DNA of 45,364 nucleotides from Actinomycetes bacterium (GCA_021373175.1 JAJFTE010000077.1:1-45364); one strand, 5' to 3'. Positions 27,370-36,354 are shown, counted from the stretch's first letter. The notes: a model not told the origin generated them from the letters alone. Program-made: numbers and translations.

Positions 27370-28838
27370 GGCAGATTCACATTCACGATCGATGTCTGAC
27401 CGGCCTGAACGTTGACCGTGCGAATCCCGCCACCGTTGCTGGGCTTGACACTGTACTCTCCCGGACTCAGAGACGTGACTATGATCACATCGGGAGTGCT
27501 GGAGCTCGATTTGAAGCTCGCGTTATAACCGCTCGAGTTCCACACAGTCACCCACGTGGGCTGTGTGACAGGATTGCCGTTATGTTTGAATATGTGAATC
27601 TCGAGCGTCCCGTATTGACTCAGGCCTAGCACCAGGACCGGCACGGTCGTACTCGATCCGTCATATGCCACCTGTAATGGCGTGGCGTCAGTCATGCCGC
27701 TCTTCGTGGCGGTAAGCGTGTAGGTTCCGTCTGCCAGGACGCCGAAGGAGATCTCTCCGTTGCTTGCTGTGTTCTGCGGACTGCCGGAGATATTCGAGGT
27801 CGAAGGACTGGGGCCGCGGACGTTGACAGTGGCTCCCTGGACCACCGCGTCAGAGCCGTCTATCACGCGAACGGTCAGCCCCACGCGCGGCGACAGTGAA
27901 AGGGTGGCGTCGTACGTTTGACCCCCGACCGCCACATTGACGATGCCACTGGCCGTGGTGCGACCGGTGTATGTCGCGACGATCTGGTAGTTGTCGACCA
28001 GGAGATTGGCGAACGTCGCCACACCTGCGCCGTCGGTGTATTGCGTGAGCACTGCTCCGGATGTCGACGTGAGCCTGACCTGAGCGTTGACAAGCGCGGT
28101 AGACGCACCGTCGTTGACGTGGACGTTCACGGTGCTCGGGTGCTGCGCGTAGGCGACAACCGAGGTGAGCAGGTCGGACTGAACGCTCACTGAGCCAAGC
28201 ACGGCAGAATCGAAGATGTAGTCGTCTTTGGCGATGGTCACCGAGTACGTGCCTGACGGCAGGTATCCGTAGAAGGCTTCGCCGTCAGCGCCGGTCGTGA
28301 CCACGCGATCGGCACCAGATTGGGGCCTTACGGTGACCTGAGCTCCGGGGACAACCTCGTTGGTGTCGCGGTCTCTGACGACGATGGACAGGTCGCCGGC
28401 GTTCACCAGGTTGCTCTTACCGAAGACGCTCGTGCTCACGTCGACGTGTCCACCACGACCTTCGGTCCAGGCGACCGTTACGTGGACGTTCTTATACAGC
28501 GCGCGGTTCGTATCGGGATCTCGCGCCCACGTGACCGCTGTGGTGACGGTGAACCGTGTATCCACGACTTCCGGAGTCGGGATCGTGCCGCCCGGGTTGC
28601 CCTGTGTGCCGTTCGAATACGTGACCCCGACGTTGTCGTACGCGAGGTTGCGCGTCTGCTCCAGGCGTTGGTTGGCGAGATTCAGAGCAGTGACCCTGAT
28701 CGTACTGGCCTGCGTGCTCTGGGCTGCGAAGGTAAGCACGCTGTAAACGCCCATCACCACGATGAGCATGATCGCGGAAGACCAAACAAGCTCGATGACC
28801 GTGAAACCCTCTTCACGGCCTACCTGTATGCGTGCCAT
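27357..28838 (-). CDS. Minor pilin with carboxypeptidase-regulatory-like domains
   Basis: 493 aa. The N-terminus has a prepilin site REEG|FTVIELVWSS (cleaved after Gly11, Glu5 present) and a hydrophobic helix, with a PilV-like globular part to about residue 145. Then come several beta-sandwich domains of about 80-90 residues (about 147-228, 232-310, 313-395, 398-490). They share a DGEAFYGYLPSGTYSVTI-type motif, typical of CarboxypepD_reg/SdrB-like folds. The pilin seems to carry a stalk or adhesin on the pilus tip, which is inference. First gene of the pilin operon, with a promoter upstream at 28884-28911. Confidence 0.8.
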   Translation of the reverse strand: MARIQVGREEGFTVIELVWSSAIMLIVVMGVYSVLTFAAQSTQASTIRVTALNLANQRLEQTRNLAYDNVGVTYSNGTQGNPGGTIPTPEVVDTRFTVTTAVTWARDPDTNRALYKNVHVTVAWTEGRGGHVDVSTSVFGKSNLVNAGDLSIVVRDRDTNEVVPGAQVTVRPQSGADRVVTTGADGEAFYGYLPSGTYSVTIAKDDYIFDSAVLGSVSVQSDLLTSVVAYAQHPSTVNVHVNDGASTALVNAQVRLTSTSGAVLTQYTDGAGVATFANLLVDNYQIVATYTGRTTASGIVNVAVGGQTYDATLSLSPRVGLTVRVIDGSDAVVQGATVNVRGPSPSTSNISGSPQNTASNGEISFGVLADGTYTLTATKSGMTDATPLQVAYDGSSTTVPVLVLGLSQYGTLEIHIFKHNGNPVTQPTWVTVWNSSGYNASFKSSSSTPDVIIVTSLSPGEYSVKPSNGGGIRTVNVQAGQTSIVNVNLPWPW

Positions 28839-28883
28839 AACCGCCTCACCAGTCAGGTACGTTCATGCCACTATGTCCCTCTG

Positions 28884-28911
28884 TATCTAGTATCGTACTC
28901 TGGCGTGACAA
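28884..28911 (-). promoter_or_regulatory. Promoter of the minor-pilin operon
   Basis: TTGTCA (28911-28906) and TAGATA (28889-28884) on the minus strand with 16-bp spacing, about 45 bases upstream of the first pilin start. Confidence 0.5.
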
Positions 28912-28954
28912 GCTTTACCAAAAACATTGGTGTATGCGTCTTCATGCCGCACGA

Positions 28955-28986
28955 AAGGAGGACGACCGGCTCCGGTCGCCCTCCTT
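28955..28986 (-). terminator. Terminator after the secreted Gly-rich protein gene
   Basis: AAGGAGG-A-CGACCGG pairs with CCGGTCG-C-CCTCCTT around a 2-base loop, 14 bp with one mismatch. On the minus strand it is followed by a short T-run (CCTTTCG). It lies about 20 bases past the stop at 29008. Confidence 0.7.
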
Positions 28987-29007
28987 CGTTGATGCGAATC
29001 CGCGCGC

Positions 29008-29532
29008 CTACTGCACTGGCGCGGCTACACACGTGCCGCCGCCGGCTCCGCGGCCACCCATGCCGCCACCAGAACCACGACCGCCACCGGCCCAGCTCGG
29101 CGCGCCGACGTCCTCAGAGGTGACGCGGCCGGCGATCCGCTCGCTCATCTGAGTGTACGCGGCATCCGCCGCAGCTTGGGTGATCGTGCCGTCCTTGACC
29201 TTCGCGTCGAACACCGTCTTGCGCGCCTCAAGCGCCTTGGCGACAACAGCGTCAGTCTCGACGCCGTTCGCGTGTGCGATGGCCGCGATCGACTGGCCGT
29301 CAGCGCGCTCGGCCTTGATCTCATCGGTGGTCAGACCCGTCATCGATGCGAGGACGTCGATCAGACGCCCGCCCGCGTCGCGGACGCTCTGGCCGAGGTG
29401 GAGCCCGCTTGTCAACACGGGATTGGCCGGCTGTGTGTCAGCCGGAGCGGCGTACGCGAACCCTACGCTGCCAAGAACAAGACCGGCGATGAGACCGGCG
29501 GCTACCATGGCGATAGACTTGCTTCGTTTCAT
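29008..29532 (-). CDS. Secreted helical protein with Gly-rich tail (DUF2680-like)
   Basis: 174 aa. A basic start and hydrophobic core (MKRSKSIAMVAAGLIAGLVLG) form a signal peptide ending near FAYAAPA. Mature part: two helical segments with the pattern GLTTDEIKAERADGQSIAAI and then a third helical stretch. Then a Gly/Ser/Met-rich tail (residues about 145-165). The repeat pattern is found in secreted DUF2680-type proteins of Firmicutes and Actinobacteria of unknown function. ATG at 29532 has GGAGGTG six bases upstream; the frame extends to 29550. Monocistronic, with its own terminator. Confidence 0.72.
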   Translation of the reverse strand: MKRSKSIAMVAAGLIAGLVLGSVGFAYAAPADTQPANPVLTSGLHLGQSVRDAGGRLIDVLASMTGLTTDEIKAERADGQSIAAIAHANGVETDAVVAKALEARKTVFDAKVKDGTITQAAADAAYTQMSERIAGRVTSEDVGAPSWAGGGRGSGGGMGGRGAGGGTCVAAPVQ

Positions 29533-29664
29533 TTCGTGCACCTCCAACATTGAACCGGGTGGGTGGAACTCCTTACGCTACTGAGTGTCTCGTCCGGGTA
29601 TGTAGGCCGTGTGAACCCCCGGTTGCCCTCTTGTGAAGCTGCTAACGAACCTTGGAGAACCCAG

Positions 29665-30243
29665 ATGACCGCACACCGCTTCAACCCGGCCAAACTCGAC
29701 AGGCTGAACGACGTTGGCAGACTGACCGATCTTGTGCCCGACGCCATGTGGGACGCATTCGGGACGCCAGATGCTCACGTTGCTGTGGAGATCGGCGCCG
29801 GCACCGGAATGTTCGCACGCGAGTTCGCTGCGCGCATGCAAGCGGGCACGCTGTATGCCGTGGACTCCGAGCCGAGCGCGCTCCGATGGATGCACGAACA
29901 TCTGGAGGCGGAATACCCGGCCGATATCGTCGTCACGGAGGCGGACGCCGGGTCGATCCCGCTGAGCGATGGGATCGCGGACCTTGTGTACTCGGTGAAC
30001 CTGCATCATGAGCTGGAAGACCCCGCGGGCATGCTTGCCGAGGCGAGACGGCTCCTGCGACCCGGCGGAACCATCGCGATCGTCGACTGGAAGCGCGAGC
30101 CCACGCCGAAGGGACCGCCGCTGGAGCACCGGGTCGGCACAGCCGAGCTGGAACGCCAGCTTGCGGCCGCAGGCTTCACCCGGGTAAGGGTGCACAACGC
30201 GCTCCCGTATCACAACGTGGTGACCGGCGCGTCGCCCGCTTAG
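29665..30243 (+). CDS. Class I SAM-dependent methyltransferase
   Basis: 192 aa. Motif I VAVEIGAGTGMFA (about residue 38), motif II acidic residue in YAVDSE, and motif post-I with ADLVYSVNLHHELEDP fit the Methyltransf_11/UbiE-like group. The target is unknown. ATG at 29665 follows TTGGAGA; the frame opens upstream at 29563 without a good site. Its stop overlaps the stop of the small membrane protein gene by four bases, convergently. Confidence 0.8.
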   Translation: MTAHRFNPAKLDRLNDVGRLTDLVPDAMWDAFGTPDAHVAVEIGAGTGMFAREFAARMQAGTLYAVDSEPSALRWMHEHLEAEYPADIVVTEADAGSIPLSDGIADLVYSVNLHHELEDPAGMLAEARRLLRPGGTIAIVDWKREPTPKGPPLEHRVGTAELERQLAAAGFTRVRVHNALPYHNVVTGASPA

Positions 30244-30563
30244 TCCTCGTCCCACAGAGGCGGGATGTCGACCTGTTCAAGCTCGGGTGCCTCGAGACTG
30301 CCCGGTCCGACCGTCTTACCGCGGCCGTACTTCAGGCCGGTGAGCGCTGCGGGCAGGAACGCGATGGAGGCCATCCAGAGCCACGTCTGGCGCGAGGCAA
30401 GCCCCAGCATGTTCCCCGCGAATCCGAGTACCACAACGACGGCGTTGAGAGCCCAGTATCGCCACGGGCGCCTATCGCTGACGATCACGCCGAGCCGGTG
30501 CCCGGCGAACCAGCCCGTCGCCCCACCTGCAGCACAGCCGAGCAGGATGAAGATGACTTCCAC
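30240..30563 (-). CDS. Small membrane protein of unknown function
   Basis: 107 aa. Three probable transmembrane segments (about 1-22 with a Gly-rich AAGGATGWFAGHRLG stretch, 38-56 and 62-80) and an acidic C-terminal tail. I do not recognise the family. Start GTG at 30563 has GGAAGAAGG upstream, so it is probably real despite its size. Confidence 0.6.
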   Translation of the reverse strand: MEVIFILLGCAAGGATGWFAGHRLGVIVSDRRPWRYWALNAVVVVLGFAGNMLGLASRQTWLWMASIAFLPAALTGLKYGRGKTVGPGSLEAPELEQVDIPPLWDED

Positions 30564-30780
30564 GATGGCCTTCTTCCGAAAGACTATCCCTATGGTGACA
30601 CAGTGGTCGAGGTGCCGGAAGCCGTGCCGGTAACGATGCGCTTCCTCGCACTCGCGTCAAAGCGTATGCTTACATAGCACGTCGATGAGCGGGCTGTTAT
30701 GCGCTCGTGTCGCGAATCTATGCAAACAAGTGAACCGCCCGGCCGTGACCCGTTTCCCATCCAATGACGAAGGAGCTCGC

Positions 30781-32112
30781 ATGGCTCGCATACGCACGGT
30801 CATCATGGGTGCCGCCGGTCGTGACTTCCACGACTTTCTCGTCCGCTATCGCGATGATGAGAGCACGGAGATCGTCGCGTTCACGGCGACGCAGATCCCG
30901 GGCATCGAAGGGCGCACGTTCCCGCCGGAACTCGCCGGCCCGCTGTACCCCACGGGCATTCCGATCGTGCACGAGCGGGAGTTGTCCTCGCTTATCAAGG
31001 ACCAGGGCGTCGAGCGCGTCATCTTCGCCTACAGCGACATCGCGCACGTGGACCTCATGCACAAAGCCTCACAGGTGATCGCTGACGGCGCTGACTTCAC
31101 CCTCCTTGGCGCCGATTCGACGATGCTGCCATCAAGCAAGCCCGTCATCTCGGTGTGCGCCGTGCGCACCGGCGTTGGCAAGAGCGGCATCTCGAAGCGA
31201 GTCGTCGAAGCCCTCAAGAAGCGCGGGCTGCGCGCCGTCGACATCCGTCACCCCATGCCGTATCGCGATCTGCTCAAGATGCGCGTGGAGCGCTATGCGA
31301 GCATCGAGGACCTCGACGACTACGGCGTCACCATCGAGGAGCGTGAAGAGTACGAGCACCTCGTGATCGAGGGCATCGTCGTGTACGCCGGCGTCGATTA
31401 CGAAGCCATACTCCGTGAGGCCGAGAAGGAAGCGGACGTGATCATCTGGGACGGCGGCAACAACGACCTGCCGTTTTACAAGTCCGACCTCGAGATCGTC
31501 GCGCTCGACCCGCATCGAGCCGGTCACGAGCGGCTCTATTACCCGGGCGAGTCGAACTTCCTTCGGGCGGACGTGCTCGTCATCAACAAGGTGAACACGG
31601 CCGACCCGGCGGCGGTGGCCGGGCTGCAAGAGGTTTCCGCGAGGCTTAACCACAATGCGATCCTGGTCGAGACTGCATCGACGATCACACTTGACGACCC
31701 GGCTGCGGTGCGCGGCAAGCGCGTGCTCGTCATTGAGGACGGCCCGACGGTCACCCACGGCGGCATGGCGTACGGCGCCGGAGCGATCGCCGCCCGCGTG
31801 GCAGGAGCCTCCGTGCTCGTCGATCCCCGGCTCTCGGCCGTCGGCTCGATCGCGAGCACACTCGAAGCGTACCCCCACCTCACAGAGGTGCTACCAGCAA
31901 TGGGCTACTCGGCACAGCAGCTGCAGGACCTTGAGGCCACCGTGGCCGCCGCGGACTGCGACATCGTGATCGTGGCGACCCCGATCGACCTCTCGCGGCT
32001 GATCGACCTATCGCATCCCACCGTGCGTGCCACCTACGCCGTGACCGATGTGTCCGAGCCTACGCTCGACGACATCGTCGATGCGTTCTGCCAGCAGCAG
32101 GGTCTCGCCTAG
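30781..32112 (+). CDS. Cyclic 2,3-diphosphoglycerate synthetase family GTPase-like protein
   Basis: 443 aa. A family of P-loop proteins shared by archaea and bacteria. The Walker-A-like CAVRTGVGKSGISK lies at about 126, after an N-terminal Rossmann-like domain starting MARIRTVIMGAAGRDFHDFL. The segments AFTATQIPGIEGR, IIWDGGNNDLPFY, VINKVNTADP and VIEDGPTVTHGGMAYGAG are hallmarks. In Methanothermus the relative makes cyclic 2,3-diphosphoglycerate, a thermoprotectant; bacterial members have no proven role. ATG at 30781 follows GAAGGAGC; the frame opens at 30685. Confidence 0.85.
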   Translation: MARIRTVIMGAAGRDFHDFLVRYRDDESTEIVAFTATQIPGIEGRTFPPELAGPLYPTGIPIVHERELSSLIKDQGVERVIFAYSDIAHVDLMHKASQVIADGADFTLLGADSTMLPSSKPVISVCAVRTGVGKSGISKRVVEALKKRGLRAVDIRHPMPYRDLLKMRVERYASIEDLDDYGVTIEEREEYEHLVIEGIVVYAGVDYEAILREAEKEADVIIWDGGNNDLPFYKSDLEIVALDPHRAGHERLYYPGESNFLRADVLVINKVNTADPAAVAGLQEVSARLNHNAILVETASTITLDDPAAVRGKRVLVIEDGPTVTHGGMAYGAGAIAARVAGASVLVDPRLSAVGSIASTLEAYPHLTEVLPAMGYSAQQLQDLEATVAAADCDIVIVATPIDLSRLIDLSHPTVRATYAVTDVSEPTLDDIVDAFCQQQGLA

Positions 32113-32137
32113 CGCTCGGCGCCCCAAAAGCTCACAA

Positions 32138-32158
32138 GCGTGAAGTAGCCGTTCACGC
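32138..32158. terminator. Hairpin between convergent genes
   Basis: GCGTGAA (32138-32144) pairs perfectly with TTCACGC (32152-32158) around a 7-base loop, between the plus-strand synthetase-family gene and the minus-strand degV, ending within the latter's last codons. It could serve as a terminator for the plus-strand gene; there is no T-run. Confidence 0.3.
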
Positions 32159-33115
32159 GCGTGCGGTTTGCTTCGGCTCACACCGTGCGATGCGATCCCG
32201 CGTTGCGGCCATCCTGAACGCCTCGTCCAAGGCGCTAGGGGGTATCCGCGCGGTCGTTGGCATTTCTTCTGCGGTGCTGTAGACCAGCCCGACGGTGCCC
32301 GGGCCCACATGCGTCCCAATCACCGGACCGATGCCGATGACGCGCGGCCACACGCCCGTGACAGCCTCGACCATAGCCGCAAGTCGAGCGCCTCCGGATT
32401 CGTCATCGATATGGTGAACGATCGCATCCACGAAACCTCGCGCTTCCACGTCACGCCGGAACGCCGCCACTACCTCCGCGAGCGCCTTGACCTTGGTGCG
32501 CACCCTCGCGAAGACCTCGGTTTCCCCCTCCACGACCGTGAGTATCGGCCTGATCTGCAGAAGCGTGCCGAGCAACGCCTGCGCTCCACCCATCCGCCCG
32601 CCACGGTGGAGGTACTCAAGCGTGTCGGGCACGAAGAGAAACCGCGTCCGATCGATCATGCGCAGTGCAGCATCGACGACCTCGGCGAGCGTGCCGTCAG
32701 CATCCGCAACACGCGCCGCGGCGAGCACCGAGAACCCGAGCTCCATGCAGTTCGAGCGAGAATCGACGACCTCTATCGCGGCCTCTGGATACCGTTCGAG
32801 CACCATATCGCGAGCCATAAGGGCAGTCGAGTACGTGCCACTCATCTCGGATGACAGAAAGACGGCTGCAACTGAATCGCCCCGGGCTACCGGCGCTTCA
32901 AATGCATCGATGAGCGCCGTGACTCCCGCCTGCGACGATGTTGGGAAGGACTTCGATTCGGCAAGCGCGCGATAGAAGCCTTCCACGACGGGCGTGTCCT
33001 CGACGTACTCGACGCCGTCAAGCGTCACCGACAGCGGCACCACAGCAATACCGTATCGCTCGCGCTCATCGAGCGGCAGGTACGACGTACTGTCCGTTAC
33101 GATGCTGACCGCCAT
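32153..33115 (-). CDS. DegV family protein (first copy)
   Basis: 320 aa. Fatty-acid-binding protein family that delivers fatty acids to the FakA kinase in Gram-positive bacteria. Family motifs are visible: VTDSTSYLPLDERERYGIAVVPL at the N-terminus (TDSTSYL), PTSSQAG, SSEMSGTY, VVDSRSNCMELGF, and LEYLHRGGRMGGAQALLG. ATG at 33115 has AGAAGGAG six bases upstream; the frame runs to 33151. No fakA lies in the window. Confidence 0.88.
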   Translation of the reverse strand: MAVSIVTDSTSYLPLDERERYGIAVVPLSVTLDGVEYVEDTPVVEGFYRALAESKSFPTSSQAGVTALIDAFEAPVARGDSVAAVFLSSEMSGTYSTALMARDMVLERYPEAAIEVVDSRSNCMELGFSVLAAARVADADGTLAEVVDAALRMIDRTRFLFVPDTLEYLHRGGRMGGAQALLGTLLQIRPILTVVEGETEVFARVRTKVKALAEVVAAFRRDVEARGFVDAIVHHIDDESGGARLAAMVEAVTGVWPRVIGIGPVIGTHVGPGTVGLVYSTAEEMPTTARIPPSALDEAFRMAATRDRIARCEPKQTARA

Positions 33116-33149
33116 GGTTCTCCTTCTGAGGCGCCTAAGCGACCTTCCC

Positions 33150-33453
33150 ATGTTCGCGCTTCAGAATCCGCGCGTCCAGGCGACGGCGGCAACAAGACCA
33201 TCTTCACTTCGCTCTCCCTTGGTACAGCGACTGCACTCACCATCCAGTCGCTGCTGGCTTCCAGGTCGAGTGGTTCCTCTGGCAGTGGGGTGCTCAAAGC
33301 GTCTGGCACCTGCCCGACCTCACGTGGGGTTTCAAGTTCGACCTCGACCTCATCCAGATGGCGGCAATCGCCGGGGTGGCGCTCCTCGGGCCTCCTTCGA
33401 CGTACCTCGTCGGACGGTTCCACCCGCGGGTTGCAAGCGACCGTCCGTCGTAG
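33150..33453 (+). pseudogene. Frameshifted remnant of a small membrane-protein gene
   Basis: Three plus-strand frames hold consecutive protein-like pieces. MFALQNPRV starts at 33150, GDGGNKTIFTSLSLGTATAL begins at 33179 in a second frame, and from 33256 to a TAG at 33451-33453 a third frame reads EWFLWQWGAQSVWHLPDLTW, then a hydrophobic helix. Together they would give a roughly 100-residue protein with two membrane segments broken by at least one and probably two frameshifts (near 33178 and 33252). Five Trp codons in 65 codons make chance unlikely. Family not recognised. Sequencing error is the alternative to decay. Confidence 0.35.
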
Positions 33454-33463
33454 CGCCAGTCCT

Positions 33464-34045
33464 CTACGGGCGTTCGCTCAAGCGCTCAAGGAGCCACGCG
33501 ACGTTGCGGCCAAGCGTTTCCATCGTGCGAAGCCCTTCATCGTCGGCTTCGACAGCACCGGGCGGTCCGCCGACGCCCAGGTTCCAGTAGGAGGACCCGG
33601 GCACGATCATCTCGGCGATCAAGAAGAGGTGATTGATGGTGTCAAAAGCGTGCATGGCACCGGCACGGCGCTGGGCGATCACCCCGGCACCCACCTTGCG
33701 ACGCAGCATCTCGGGGTTCGCACGGCCCACATAGCCGAGACGTTCGATGAGCGCCTTGGTCGCGGCAGTGACATCGGCGAAGTAGACGGGAGATCCAATG
33801 ATGATGCCGTCGGCCGCGTCCGCCGCCTCGATACACGCATTGCCAAAGTCGCTGAGCCCCGGGCAACGACGGTCCCTGGTCTCATGGCATCTCATGCATG
33901 CGGTGCAGCCGTGAACCTTCTTGCCCGCCATCTGAATGAGCTCGGTCTGGATCCCGGCCGAGCGAATCTCGGCGAGCACCCGCCTGAGGAGGATGGCGGT
34001 GTTGCCGTCCTTGCGGGCGCTGCCGTTGAATGCCACCACCTTCAT
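33464..34045 (-). CDS. Iron-sulfur flavoprotein / FMN reductase family
   Basis: 193 aa. A flavodoxin-like fold binding FMN (MKVVAFNGSARKDGNTA, then IIIGSPVYFADVTAATKALI). A compact cysteine motif, CTACMRC plus a fourth Cys seven residues later (DRRCPG), matches the CX2CX2CX4-7C of iron-sulfur flavoproteins, which pass electrons from ferredoxin or detoxify oxygen species. ATG at 34045 has GAGAGGAG upstream; the frame extends to 34165 inside the pncA gene. It lies 19 bp after pncA, so it may be co-transcribed with NAD salvage. Confidence 0.8.
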   Translation of the reverse strand: MKVVAFNGSARKDGNTAILLRRVLAEIRSAGIQTELIQMAGKKVHGCTACMRCHETRDRRCPGLSDFGNACIEAADAADGIIIGSPVYFADVTAATKALIERLGYVGRANPEMLRRKVGAGVIAQRRAGAMHAFDTINHLFLIAEMIVPGSSYWNLGVGGPPGAVEADDEGLRTMETLGRNVAWLLERLSERP

Positions 34046-34064
34046 CGAGCGCTCCTCTCCCGGA

Positions 34065-34679
34065 TCAGATCTCGCGACAAGTGAGTATCCTGGCGCCTTC
34101 GCTGTGCATCGCCGCGAAGGCCCGCTCCCCGTCGCCGGGAGAAAGATCCACCGCCCGGCATCCATCGATAACCACTGTCACACCGAAGCCGAGCCCGATC
34201 GCGTCTGTCACCGTGGCGCGCACGCAATAATCGGTCGCGAGCCCCAGCACCACGATCTCATCGACCGCCCGCTGTGTGAGCAGGTCGCCAAGACCGGTCG
34301 CCGAGCGTTGGTCGCTGTCGAAGAAGCCACTGTAGGAGTCGATGGCCGGATCGGTGCCTTTGCGAACGACCTGGTCGATACGAGCGACCTCGAGCGCGGA
34401 GTGGAAGCTCGCGCCGGGCGTGCCTTGGACGCAGTGGTCGGGCCAGAGCACCTGCTCCACAGCGCCCAGTTCGATGACATCGCCCGGCGAGGTCCCGGGG
34501 TGATTCGACGCGAACGACCCGTGCGTGGGCGGGTGCCAGTCCTGTGTGGCCACGACGAGGCTGAACCTCGGCATCAATGCATTGGCGACAGGGACCACCG
34601 CATCACCGTCGGCGACGGGCAGAGCGCCGAAGGGCATGAAGTCGTTCTGGATGTCCACTACGATGAGCGCCTTCATCAT
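34065..34679 (-). CDS. pncA: Nicotinamidase
   Basis: 204 aa, normal length. Hydrolyses nicotinamide to nicotinate for NAD recycling. Visible active-site groups: Asp in IVVDIQNDFMP, the metal-binding segment TQDWHPPTHGSF, Lys in VVRKGTDPAIDSYSGFFD, and the nucleophile Cys in GLATDYCVRATVTDA. Starts in an ATGA overlap with the pncB stop, so translation is coupled and the product feeds the adjacent enzyme. A second ATG follows immediately. Confidence 0.93.
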   Translation of the reverse strand: MMKALIVVDIQNDFMPFGALPVADGDAVVPVANALMPRFSLVVATQDWHPPTHGSFASNHPGTSPGDVIELGAVEQVLWPDHCVQGTPGASFHSALEVARIDQVVRKGTDPAIDSYSGFFDSDQRSATGLGDLLTQRAVDEIVVLGLATDYCVRATVTDAIGLGFGVTVVIDGCRAVDLSPGDGERAFAAMHSEGARILTCREI

Positions 34680-36154
34680 GCACCACCTTCCGCCCGGGCG
34701 AGCCCCCTCGCCTTTAGGATCAGACTCGTTCGCAGTTCCTGGAGTCCAAGCTCCACACCAACCGAGTATGTATGCGGGTTCAGGAAGCGCTTCACACCAT
34801 CGTCGAGCATGCCAAGCTGAGCCCCTGCACGCTCACGCGCATCACAGAGCGACGGCAGCTCCGAGACCGGCTCGCCCCGCCGCAGGACGGGCCGCAGCAG
34901 GTCGTCGGCAGGCTCTCCGCTAAACGCCTTGCGACGCGTGGAGTCATCCGGATCAACCATCGTACAATCGGCTGCCGGAGCGTGGTCCTCGTTGTAGATC
35001 ATGTCGCCGTCGAATCTTCCCTCGCGAGTGAAGCGCCTCACCTGCAACACCCCGGGCATCGTCACTTTCGAGGCCTGCTCGGAAACCTTTATGCGGGGCT
35101 CCCACGCTCCGCCCGGCTCCCTCATCGCCGAGAGTTTGTACACACCGCCCAGCGACGGCTGTCCCTCGGCGGTCGCCAGGCGCGTGCCGACCCCCCAGAC
35201 GTCGATGGCCGCCCCCTGCTCCTTCAGGCTCTTGATGAGGTACTCGTCGAGCTCGTTGCTGGCGTAGATCTTCACCTCGGCAAGGCCTGCCTCGTCCAGG
35301 ATCTCGCGCGCGCGGTTCGAGAGCCACGCAAGGTCGCCCGAGTCGATCCGAATGCCGATCATCGAATGACCCAACGCGGCGAGGTGCCGCGCGACCGCGA
35401 CGGCGTGCCGCACGCCATCGAGCGTGTCGTACGTGTCCACCAGCAACGTGACGTTGTTCGGCATCGCGTCCGCATATGCCAGGAACGCTTCCAGCTCGGT
35501 GTCGAACGCCATGACCCAGCTATGCGCGTGCGTCCCGCCAACCGGAACGCCCCAGCGCTGCCCGGCGAGCACGTTGCTCGTAGCGGCACAGCCGCCGATG
35601 TACGCCGCCCTGCTCGCCGAGAGCCCACCGTCCGGGCCCTGCGCCCGACGCAGCCCGAACTCGAGGACCGGGTCGCCCTGGGCAGCCGAGCACACGCGTG
35701 CCGCCTTAGTCGCGATGAGCGTCTGGAAGTTCACGATGTTAAGCAGCGCCGTCTCGACGATCTGGCACTGGAGGATCGGGCCCGAGACCCGCACGAGCGG
35801 CTCGCCGGGGAAGACGACCGTGCCCTCGGCAACCGCATCCACGTCGCATGTGAAGCGCACGTCGCGAAGCATAGCAAGGAACTCCGGGGAGAACAGCGGC
35901 CTGGCGTCGTTGCCGGAGAGCGTCGCGAGGTAAGCGACGTCCTCCGCCGAGAAGCGAATGCCTGTGAGGTACTCCACTACCTGCTCCAGGCCGGCGGCCA
36001 CAGCGTATCCGCCGCCGAAGGGATTGCGCCGGAAGGACGCATGGAAGCATGCGTCCTTCTCGGCGATGCCCGCCCGCCAGTATGCGTAGGCCATGGTGAT
36101 CTGATACAGATCCGTAAGCATCACGGGCACGTGCGGCCGACCCTCAGCAGTCAT
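34676..36154 (-). CDS. pncB: Nicotinate phosphoribosyltransferase
   Basis: 492 aa, typical bacterial type. Makes nicotinate mononucleotide from nicotinate and PRPP, with ATP turnover. Family segments: LTDLYQITMAYAYWRAG at the N-terminus, EFGLRRAQGPDG, the GTHAHSWVMAF segment holding the catalytic His region, and IRIDSGDLAWLSNRAR; a Cys-rich/regulatory C-terminal region is present. ATG at 36154 follows GAGAGGGGGCGG; the frame runs to 36226. First gene of the pncB-pncA(-flavoprotein) group; the 36155-36354 gap separates it from a divergent exporter. Confidence 0.93.
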   Translation of the reverse strand: MTAEGRPHVPVMLTDLYQITMAYAYWRAGIAEKDACFHASFRRNPFGGGYAVAAGLEQVVEYLTGIRFSAEDVAYLATLSGNDARPLFSPEFLAMLRDVRFTCDVDAVAEGTVVFPGEPLVRVSGPILQCQIVETALLNIVNFQTLIATKAARVCSAAQGDPVLEFGLRRAQGPDGGLSASRAAYIGGCAATSNVLAGQRWGVPVGGTHAHSWVMAFDTELEAFLAYADAMPNNVTLLVDTYDTLDGVRHAVAVARHLAALGHSMIGIRIDSGDLAWLSNRAREILDEAGLAEVKIYASNELDEYLIKSLKEQGAAIDVWGVGTRLATAEGQPSLGGVYKLSAMREPGGAWEPRIKVSEQASKVTMPGVLQVRRFTREGRFDGDMIYNEDHAPAADCTMVDPDDSTRRKAFSGEPADDLLRPVLRRGEPVSELPSLCDARERAGAQLGMLDDGVKRFLNPHTYSVGVELGLQELRTSLILKARGLARAEGGA

Positions 36155-36354
36155 GATCCGCCCCCTCTCTCCGATTGTGTCCACGGTACCCCGAAACACT
36201 CGTGTCGCGCACGCCTTTACGGACACTCAACGCAGACCGCCCAACCGCAACGCATCGGTTTGGTCGATGCCGAGGCCAGACGCCATCCGAGCGTTGCCGT
36301 ATACTTCCATATTCGGATTGCATATCTTGGAAAGCGTTGCGCGCGGAGGGACGT

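Noticed and set aside
33097-33423. Open frame of 108 aa on the minus strand ahead of degV
   Set aside because: It overlaps the degV start, has no ribosome site and reads as low-complexity Glu/Arg/Pro sequence. The plus strand of the same region looks more like protein.
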